This document shows positions 58,059-64,000 of a DNA stretch of 64,000 nt, piece after piece. Below the pieces are notes generated by a model. The model had not been told where the DNA came from. It was given only the letters and a program-made list of their open reading frames with translations, and did no database searches. Origin of the DNA: Campylobacter sp. W0018 (GTDB lineage: Bacteria > Campylobacterota > Campylobacteria > Campylobacterales > Campylobacteraceae); assembly GCA_020135845.1 (NCBI GenBank), contig JACHTQ010000002.1, forward strand, positions 48,349 to 112,348. The letters are read 5' to 3'. Every line of letters begins with the position of its first letter. Within the stretch, counting starts at the first letter, position 1. A program made the position numbers and the translations under genes.

Positions 58059-58498
58059 TACTTATCCACAATCATCGCTTTAAGTTCGGCTTCTGCGACT
58101 AAATTTTCATCTACAAAAGCTTGACCTTTAAAAACCCACATATTGCCACGATTTTTTACCACTTTCATTTCATAATCAAGTCGATCACCTGGACGCACTG
58201 GATTTCTAAATTTTGCTCCATCAATGCCGGTAAAATAAACAACTTTACTTTTAGGATCTACCTTATCATCCATACTTTCAAAGGCTAATACTCCACCCGT
58301 TTGCGCCATTCCTTCTAAAATTAAAACACCTGGATAAATAGGATGATCTGGAAAATGACCTAAAAAAACAGGATCACTAATGCTGATATTTTTGTATCCT
58401 CTAACTATCTCATTTTTCTTTAAATCAACAATTCTATCGACCAATAAAAAAGGATATCGGTGCGGTAAAATTTCTTGAATTTGCGATACATTTATCAT
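58058..58498 (-). CDS. fabZ: 3-hydroxyacyl-ACP dehydratase FabZ
   Basis: Dehydratase of the fatty acid elongation cycle. It has 146 residues, with the hot-dog fold signature [13 protein letters not shown] (catalytic histidine), [25 protein letters not shown] (catalytic glutamate) and [14 protein letters not shown]. It is the first gene of the fabZ-lpxA-clpX-mreB-mreC run. Confidence 0.97.
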   Translation of the reverse strand: MINVSQIQEILPHRYPFLLVDRIVDLKKNEIVRGYKNISISDPVFLGHFPDHPIYPGVLILEGMAQTGGVLAFESMDDKVDPKSKVVYFTGIDGAKFRNPVRPGDRLDYEMKVVKNRGNMWVFKGQAFVDENLVAEAELKAMIVDK

Positions 58499-58577
58499 TT
58501 AAAGCCTTCATGTGTGTTCTTTAATACAAAATTAAAATTCTACAAAAAAAATACTAATAAAAGCATAAAAATTATTT

Positions 58578-59651
58578 TTAAATTAAAAGAATTTTTTCTT
58601 CTATATCAAAATAAATTTCACTTTTAGCACAAATTTCATAACGACCTTGATGAATTTGATCTAAAATAATCACGGGAGAGAGATTATAAGAATTAAATAA
58701 TTTATGGCGTAAATTAATTTCTTGCTTAATTTTTAAAGGCTTATGTAAAAATTCTTCAAAAGTCTTAAATTTATTTTTTAATAAAGAATTAAAATATTTA
58801 AAACTCCAAAAATTAATTTCATCTTTAAAACTGACATAAAAATCGACTTTATTCCCCTCCACACTCAATTTTGTATAAGAATTTTTAAAATGAGAATAAA
58901 ATAAAATGTAAGATTTAATTGGTTTTTTGTCCAATTTTATCAAAGCGTTTAAAAGTCGATAATTTAAAAATTTATCTCTTTTAATTTCAAATTTTTTTCC
59001 TTTTTTTTCAAGAGTTTTAATTTTTTTATAAAAAGCTATTCTAGATTCTATACTTGCAGGCAAAATTTGTCGATTAATCGGAGACATCAATTCATCAATA
59101 AAACTTTTATCCTGCTTTTGTTTTTTTAATCCATAAATACACCCACAATAATTTTGATGATAAAGTTTTTGTTCTTTAGCCAAAGCAAATTGTCTTTGCG
59201 TACCCCCATTTTTACGAAAATCTGGAGCTAAAAATTCTATACCATAAGGTTCGCATTCTTTTTGCAAAGCATTTTTTAATTGCTCTAAATCTTTTTTTGG
59301 GCTTGTTAAAAGTGTAGTGGTAAGTTTTTTTTGTCCCAATTTAGCAGCAAATTCTACACTAGATCCCATCCTTAAATCAAAACAAATTTTACATCTTGCG
59401 CCTTTTTCTGGCTCATCTTCAAATCCACGCACAGCATTGAGCCATTTCTCATACTCATATTCGCCTTTATAAAGCTTAATTTTAAGCTTTTCACAACTTC
59501 TTTTAACATCTAAAAATCGCAATTCATATTCACTTAAAGGATGGATATTAGGATCATAAAAATAACCTATAATTTCTTCTTTAGGGTAGGCCTTTCTTAG
59601 TTCTTCTATAAAATAGTGACTGTCTACACTACAACAAATATGCACAAGCAT
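58578..59651 (-). CDS. queH: Epoxyqueuosine reductase QueH with a C-terminal extension
   Basis: QueH (DUF208) reduces epoxyqueuosine to queuosine in tRNA using a 4Fe-4S cluster plus an extra metal. The N-terminal 185 residues hold all its cysteine sites: HICCSVDS, GARCKICFDLRM and NYCGCIYG. The remaining 170 residues (from about IDELMSPINRQILPAS) form a lysine- and phenylalanine-rich domain that I cannot name. Whole length is 357 residues, against about 190-210 for a plain QueH. It overlaps bcp by one base. Confidence 0.88.
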   Translation of the reverse strand: MLVHICCSVDSHYFIEELRKAYPKEEIIGYFYDPNIHPLSEYELRFLDVKRSCEKLKIKLYKGEYEYEKWLNAVRGFEDEPEKGARCKICFDLRMGSSVEFAAKLGQKKLTTTLLTSPKKDLEQLKNALQKECEPYGIEFLAPDFRKNGGTQRQFALAKEQKLYHQNYCGCIYGLKKQKQDKSFIDELMSPINRQILPASIESRIAFYKKIKTLEKKGKKFEIKRDKFLNYRLLNALIKLDKKPIKSYILFYSHFKNSYTKLSVEGNKVDFYVSFKDEINFWSFKYFNSLLKNKFKTFEEFLHKPLKIKQEINLRHKLFNSYNLSPVIILDQIHQGRYEICAKSEIYFDIEEKILLI

Positions 59652-60109
59652 TAAAGACTTTCAAGCACTTTTAAAGCGTGATCTTTTACGCGAACATTGC
59701 TATAAATTTGCATAATTTTCCCATTTTCATCAATCACAAAAGTCGAACGTATAATGCCTTCGTATTCTTTGCCGTAATTTTTTTTAAGCCCCCAAGCTCC
59801 GTAAAGTTTTGCTACTTCTTTTTCACTATCACTTAATAAAATATGTTTTAAATCAAATTTAGAAATAAATTTTTCATGACTTAAGGTGCTATCTGGACTT
59901 ATTCCCAAAATTACAGCATTTTTATCACTAAAACGATCGTAATTCTCGCTAAAATCGCAAGCTTCTGTTGTACAACCTGGAGTATTATCTTTTGGATAAA
60001 AATACAAAATCACTTTTTTTCCGATAAAATCCTTGAGCGCTATTTTAATTCCATCTTGATTTAAAAGCTCAAATTCTGGGGCTTTATCTCCTATTTTTAA
60101 ATCACTCAT
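59651..60109 (-). CDS. bcp: Thioredoxin-dependent thiol peroxidase (BCP/PrxQ)
   Basis: Peroxiredoxin that removes peroxides. It has 152 residues, with the peroxidatic cysteine in DNTPGCTTEACDF near residue 44, the second cysteine five residues later, and the FYPKDNTPG and GIIRSTFVIDENGKI segments. It is the middle gene of the tautomerase-bcp-queH run, with overlaps on both sides. Confidence 0.94.
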   Translation of the reverse strand: MSDLKIGDKAPEFELLNQDGIKIALKDFIGKKVILYFYPKDNTPGCTTEACDFSENYDRFSDKNAVILGISPDSTLSHEKFISKFDLKHILLSDSEKEVAKLYGAWGLKKNYGKEYEGIIRSTFVIDENGKIMQIYSNVRVKDHALKVLESL

Positions 60110-60312
60110 TTTACAGCCTTTGCTTTAATTTGTTCTACACTCTCTCCGCCAAATCCTATATCATAATTTTCTATATCTTCTATCATCACCACTATTCTTT
60201 CTTTATTTTTATTATATTTTACACTTAAAAGATGGGTAATATCAGCTATAAGTTCAGCTTTTTGTTCCTTGCTTAATGCAGGTTTGGCTAATTTTATATT
60301 TACAATTGGCAT
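60106..60312 (-). CDS. 4-oxalocrotonate tautomerase family protein
   Basis: A 68-residue protein that begins MPIVNIKLAKPALSKEQKAELIADITH, with the catalytic N-terminal proline exposed after methionine removal. Family members tautomerise small keto acids; the physiological substrate in Campylobacter is unknown. It overlaps bcp by four bases and seems to be the first gene of this run. Confidence 0.92.
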   Translation of the reverse strand: MPIVNIKLAKPALSKEQKAELIADITHLLSVKYNKNKERIVVMIEDIENYDIGFGGESVEQIKAKAVK

Positions 60313-60582
60313 TTTTTCTCCTTTGAATTTTTGTAATTATTTCAAATTTAATAAAATAAAACAATACCGAATAATTTAATTTTTTAAATCCTTATTTTTA
60401 ATATAAAAATTTTTAAAATATTAACTTTAAAAAATTATTAATATTAAAATCAAGTTTATTTTTCTGATTTTATATCATAACTACATAAAAAATAATTTAA
60501 AATATTCATTAAAAGTTTATTGTTAGTTTATTTTTGATAAAATTCAGTCCTAAATTTTTAAAAATCAAAATTAAGGAAAAAA
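60313..60582. other. AT-rich divergent intergenic region; no ilvE present
   Basis: About 270 bases, over 85% A/T, between the tautomerase gene and the SPFH gene. It carries the two divergent promoters (a weak TAAAAT box at 60538 for the SPFH gene). C. jejuni has ilvE at this place by memory; no trace of it can be read here. Confidence 0.5.
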
Positions 60583-61650
60583 ATGCCAGCTGATTTAAAT
60601 GATTATTTTAATAAGAAAAATAAAAATTCCAATGAAAATAATCAAAAAAATTTCAATTTTAAGATGTCTGATTTTAATTTTTTTGGGAAAATTTCACCCT
60701 TTATCTATACTATAGCAATATTAATCATATTTATTGTACTGATCAAACCTTTTGTAGTAATTAACTCTGGGGAAATGGGGATCAAATCAAATACAGGTAA
60801 ATATGATCCTAATCCTATCGCTCCAGGGCTTCATTTTTTCTTGCCTTTTATTCAAAAAATCACTATTATTGATACAAGGATAAGACAAATCAATTATGCA
60901 TCTTTTGAAGGGGCTAATGAAAATTTAAGTTCTGGATCAGGCGTTATCAATAAAAATAGCATTTCCGTTTTAGACTCAAGAGGGCTTCCTGTCTTTATAG
61001 ATGTAACAGTTCAATACCGCTTAAACCCTTCTCAAGTACCACAAACTATTGCCACTTGGGGATTAAATTGGGAAAATAAAATTATTGATCCTGTGGTACG
61101 CGATGTTGTAAGAAGTGTCGTAGGAAAATATACAGCTGAGGAATTGCCTACTAATCGTAATACTATAGCAACTCAAATTGAAGAAGGAATAGGAAAAACA
61201 ATATCCGCTCAGCCAAATAAACCCGTTGAACTTCGCGCAGTTCAATTAAGAGAAATCATTTTACCTTCTAAAGTAAAAGAACAGATAGAACGTGTTCAAA
61301 TCGCTAAACAAGAAGCAGAAAGAGCAAAATATGAAGTTGAAAGAGCCAATCAAGAAGCATTAAAAAAAGCAGCTTTAGCAGAGGGCGAAGCAAATGCAAC
61401 TATCATTAGTGCTAAAGGTAAAGCCACAGCGGTTAAAATTCAAGCTGATGCTCAAGCTTATTCCAATAAAGAAATCGCTAATAGTTTAAATAATTCTTTA
61501 TTGACTTTAAAACAAATAGAAACGCAGAAAGAATTTAATGAAGCTTTAAAAATTAATAAAGATGCTAAAATTTTCTTGACACCTGGTGGAGCTGTACCTA
61601 ATATCTGGGTTGATACAAAAGATGCAAAAAAACAAAGCTCTGTTCAATAA
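60583..61650 (+). CDS. SPFH/band-7 membrane protein (HflK/prohibitin-like)
   Basis: A 355-residue protein with one membrane helix near residues 38-62 and a band-7 domain (INSGEMGIKSNTGKYDPNPIAPGLHFFLPFIQKITIIDTRIRQINY), then a long A/E/K-rich coiled coil (VQIAKQEAERAKYEVERANQEALKKAALAEGEANA). Such proteins scaffold membrane microdomains or control FtsH-type proteases. It corresponds to Cj0268c by position, and two small membrane-protein genes follow in the same transcript. Confidence 0.9.
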   Translation: MPADLNDYFNKKNKNSNENNQKNFNFKMSDFNFFGKISPFIYTIAILIIFIVLIKPFVVINSGEMGIKSNTGKYDPNPIAPGLHFFLPFIQKITIIDTRIRQINYASFEGANENLSSGSGVINKNSISVLDSRGLPVFIDVTVQYRLNPSQVPQTIATWGLNWENKIIDPVVRDVVRSVVGKYTAEELPTNRNTIATQIEEGIGKTISAQPNKPVELRAVQLREIILPSKVKEQIERVQIAKQEAERAKYEVERANQEALKKAALAEGEANATIISAKGKATAVKIQADAQAYSNKEIANSLNNSLLTLKQIETQKEFNEALKINKDAKIFLTPGGAVPNIWVDTKDAKKQSSVQ

Positions 61651-61666
61651 TTTTTAGGAAAAAACA

Positions 61667-62200
61667 GTGATAGAAAAAATAAGGGAAATTGTGCTTTTTT
61701 ATTCCACTCATTTATATTTAGTGGATTATATGCTCATTTTGTTTATTTTCTTTCTTTTCACTGGAGTTTCGCTTTTATGCGTTTTTTTAAGACATAGACC
61801 AGTTATCGCACTATTTATTATTGCTTTAAATTTAATTTTTTGTTTTATAATTTATATCTTTGGATTCAAGATAATAGATTATGAAGCAAGAAGCAGAACT
61901 CTTGAAATTATATCTCAAAAAATACTATACACTTCTGGAGACTTAGTTGTTGATTTTAACATAAGCAATACTTCAAAACATGATTTTAAAGACTGCAAAA
62001 TTAAAACAAAAATTTTTAAAAATGTCTCTCCAAAAGATAATTTTATCAATCGATATAAAGATAAATTGATACCCTATAGACAAAAAAGTGCCGAAGTAAA
62101 AAATTTAAAGAAAAATACAACCCAATTTCAAAGAGTCACCTTTGAAAATTTCCAATATGAAAACAATTTCACTATACATTTATCTTCAGAGTGTTTTTAA
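61667..62200 (+). CDS. Small membrane protein, probably DUF2393 family (first copy)
   Basis: A 177-residue protein with two membrane helices (about 18-38 and 45-67) and a basic beta-rich periplasmic domain: IISQKILYTSGDLVVDFNISNTSKHDFKDCKIKTKIFKN. It starts with GTG, AGGA eight bases upstream. The topology and the repeated partner gene suggest the DUF2393 family, which is inference. Function unknown; its linkage to the SPFH gene hints at a shared membrane process. Confidence 0.65.
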   Translation: MIEKIREIVLFYSTHLYLVDYMLILFIFFLFTGVSLLCVFLRHRPVIALFIIALNLIFCFIIYIFGFKIIDYEARSRTLEIISQKILYTSGDLVVDFNISNTSKHDFKDCKIKTKIFKNVSPKDNFINRYKDKLIPYRQKSAEVKNLKKNTTQFQRVTFENFQYENNFTIHLSSECF

Positions 62201-62709
62201 TGCAACTTACATTTTATCACTTACTCGCTTTTATTATTATAATTGTTTGTTTTATTTTAATTTGTGCTTTAATTTTTTTAAAAATAAAACAAAAAGAAAT
62301 CGCCTTAATGGGCTATACTATCAATACTATCTTTTCTGCGCTATTAATTTATTCTATCTTTTTGACAATCAGTCAATTCACGGTTCAAGCTAAACTTGAT
62401 AACTTATCTTATACTAGAGATCTAAGAAATGAAAGCGTTATTATCAATGGAAAGGTAGAAAATTTAACTAAATTTAATATTAAAAAATGCTATTTAATGT
62501 TAAATATATTCAATAAACAACATGTCAGCGGAGATATTTTTGACGATAAAAATATTAGAAACGCTAAAATGAAAAATACGAGTGTTTCTTATACTATAGA
62601 AATTATAAATAATCTTCCTGGAAATACTTACAAAAATTTTTCAGCTTCGGTACCATTTCCGCCAAGTTTTAACAATGTAGAATTTTATCATACTTTTAAA
62701 TGCTTTTAA
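62200..62709 (+). CDS. Small membrane protein, probably DUF2393 family (second copy)
   Basis: A 169-residue paralogue of the preceding gene in architecture: two membrane helices (about 8-27 and 38-60) followed by a similar soluble domain (RDLRNESVIINGKVENLTKFNIKKCYLMLNIFNKQ), ending in YHTFKCF, echoing the SSECF end of the first copy. I choose the ATG that overlaps the previous stop (TAATG); a GTG three codons earlier also exists. Function unknown. Confidence 0.65.
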   Translation: MQLTFYHLLAFIIIIVCFILICALIFLKIKQKEIALMGYTINTIFSALLIYSIFLTISQFTVQAKLDNLSYTRDLRNESVIINGKVENLTKFNIKKCYLMLNIFNKQHVSGDIFDDKNIRNAKMKNTSVSYTIEIINNLPGNTYKNFSASVPFPPSFNNVEFYHTFKCF

Positions 62710-62755
62710 AATAAATTGTATTTACTATTATTTTTCAATTATTTTTTTTTAAAAT

Positions 62756-62780
62756 AAAAATAGATATTATATCTATTTTT
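62756..62780. terminator. Inverted repeat between the small membrane genes and the chemoreceptor
   Basis: Perfect 12-base arms AAAAATAGATAT / ATATCTATTTTT around one central base. It may be a weak terminator of the SPFH operon, or an operator for the downstream chemoreceptor gene. Confidence 0.45.
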
Positions 62781-62815
62781 AAAAATTTAAATCATTTTTA
62801 CGAAAGGATTAAAAG

Positions 62816-64000
62816 ATGTTTAAATCTTTAAGCATTGGTACAAAGTTAGTATTATGTACTGCTATAAGCACTATTATAGGACTAGTAGTAATGATCTTTT
62901 TTATTTCTTTTCAAGTTTCTTCAAATATGGAAAATCAAGCAGAAGAAGCTCTAAAAATAGCCTCAAAAAGATATGTAAACTATATGGAAGCTGCACTAAA
63001 TGAGCCTATAGTGTTATCAAGTATAACAGATTCAGCTATTCAGGATATTATAAAAGACGATGGACAAATTTACTCTAATATTGCAGAAAATTTAATTAAA
63101 GATACTTTAGATGGCAGCATTCATACCACATATGCCTTTTTATATTTAAAAGATCCTTCAATACTAGTTAGTAATGATAAAGAAAAATTTATAAACGAAG
63201 ATGGTTCTTTATCTATAGTATTTCATGATGCAACCCCTGGAAATTCTGGAGGGATAAAAATAGCACATTTAAAAAATGCATTTGACCAAATTTCTTTTTT
63301 ATCAAAAGCAGAAAAACAAAGTGATATAAATAATCCAAAAATTGAATTTGGAATACCAAAAAAATTAAATTATGGGAATGGTGAATTTATAGGTATTAAT
63401 TTTGGAATGCCCTTATTTAATAAAAATGGAAAATATGTGGGAGTTATAGGTTTCACTTTAGAATTTTCAGAGATGTCTAAAACCTTACTAGATCGTTCTT
63501 TAAATTTTCACGACGGTGATCAAAGATTGCTACTGACAGACGAAGGAGAGTTTGTGATACATGAAAACCCTAAAGCTTTATTGCAAAAAATCAATGATTA
63601 TAATCATTCTCCTTCAGTTGGACCAATTTTAGAAGCCATAAAAAGTCATAAAGATTTGCTCATGAATGATTTTTTAACCTCTACTGGACTTATGTCTTAC
63701 GCTTCAGTAGTATCATTTAGCACACTTAATAATTCAAGCCATTGGAGTATATTAGTAACAACGCCTCGTTCATCTGTTTTAGCTCCTGTATATAAATTAC
63801 AATTTTCAATCATTATCATTGCTATTATCTTTTTGATAGTAGTTTTAGGCGTTATCTATATTTGTGTTAGAAAATTGGTAAGCAATAGAATTAGTTCTAC
63901 CTTACATTATCTACAAAATTTCTTCCATTTCTTAAATCACGAAACTAAAAATATTGAAACTATAAAAATTGATAGTTATGATGAATTAGGACAAATGAGT
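62816..64000 (+). CDS. Methyl-accepting chemotaxis protein, Tlp4-like (3' end outside window)
   Basis: The first 395 residues of a chemoreceptor, open to the right edge. A membrane helix near residues 12-35 is followed by a large periplasmic dCache-type sensor (two PAS-like parts, e.g. YTNI-like NIAENLIKDTLDGSIHTTYAFLYLKDPS and GVIGFTLEFSEMSKTLLDRS), a second membrane helix near 330-352 (FSIIIIAIIFLIVVLGVIYI) and the start of a HAMP-like part (LVSNRISSTLHYLQNFFHFLNHETKNIETIKIDSYDELGQM). The last stretch matches the shared C-terminal half of C. jejuni Tlp2/3/4. GAAAGGA precedes the ATG. Ligand unknown. Confidence 0.9.
   Translation, partial: MFKSLSIGTKLVLCTAISTIIGLVVMIFFISFQVSSNMENQAEEALKIASKRYVNYMEAALNEPIVLSSITDSAIQDIIKDDGQIYSNIAENLIKDTLDGSIHTTYAFLYLKDPSILVSNDKEKFINEDGSLSIVFHDATPGNSGGIKIAHLKNAFDQISFLSKAEKQSDINNPKIEFGIPKKLNYGNGEFIGINFGMPLFNKNGKYVGVIGFTLEFSEMSKTLLDRSLNFHDGDQRLLLTDEGEFVIHENPKALLQKINDYNHSPSVGPILEAIKSHKDLLMNDFLTSTGLMSYASVVSFSTLNNSSHWSILVTTPRSSVLAPVYKLQFSIIIIAIIFLIVVLGVIYICVRKLVSNRISSTLHYLQNFFHFLNHETKNIETIKIDSYDELGQMS

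Noticed and set aside
1-64000. Search for poly-G/poly-C tracts, CRISPR repeats, tRNA or rRNA genes and insertion sequences
   Set aside because: None was seen by eye; only A/T homopolymers occur, which are common at this base composition and not convincing as phase-variable switches.

Overview
The window is about 30% GC and reads as a chromosomal segment of a thermotolerant Campylobacter from the C. jejuni / C. coli / C. hepaticus / C. lari neighbourhood. Most proteins look close to C. jejuni homologues, and the gene order follows the C. jejuni block that I recall as Cj0337c down to Cj0262c. That comparison is from memory, not from a search. It is clearly not a plain C. jejuni: the CDT toxin, the OXA beta-lactamase and several insertions and losses differ.

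Layout. 1-2375: flagellar stator (motA partial, motB) and flhB. 2488-6641: ahpC and fdxA (divergent), ndk, then the yceD-rpmF-plsX-fabH phospholipid/fatty-acid operon. 6645-11141: a minus-strand run of ridA, serC, xseA, ubiE and a divergent CYTH-like protein. 11186-17071: perR, dxs and fliH-fliG-fliF. 17279-21669: a stand-alone chorismate mutase (PheA without its prephenate dehydratase half), a HAD phosphatase, lysA, a LptF/LptG-like permease, pth and rplY. 21778-29473: an SMR efflux pair, biotin genes (bioD, bioA, bioF-bioG-bioC) and the molybdate transporter (modA, a di-Mop protein, modB, modC).

The accessory part is 29525-42619: a one-polypeptide type IIG-like restriction-modification gene, an orphan RelE/HigB-type toxin, an OXA beta-lactamase translationally coupled to a ThiF-family gene and surE, a complete cdtABC toxin operon, a pepE-dcuC-pepT peptide and C4-dicarboxylate cassette, peb3, a decayed Hanks-type protein kinase, and zupT. 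Three of these are damaged: pepE lacks a canonical start codon, pepT carries a frameshift, and the kinase has several frameshifts and stops.

42766-64000 is again core: lpxB, greA, an LpxH-like phosphoesterase, cheV-cheA-cheW, serB, tal, a YrdC-like protein, carB, mreC/mreB, clpX, lpxA, fabZ, queH, bcp, a tautomerase, an SPFH membrane protein, two small membrane proteins, and the first 395 codons of a chemoreceptor cut by the window edge.

Two themes stand out. First, genes expected in this gene order are missing: the prephenate dehydratase domain and hisC, panBCD, ilvE and torAB, which points to amino-acid and vitamin auxotrophy and a host-dependent life. Second, the stretch between modC and lpxB behaves as an accessory hotspot where toxin, defence, resistance and peptide-use genes have been gained and are partly decaying. 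I found no tRNA, rRNA, CRISPR array, insertion sequence or long homopolymeric G/C phase-variable tract.
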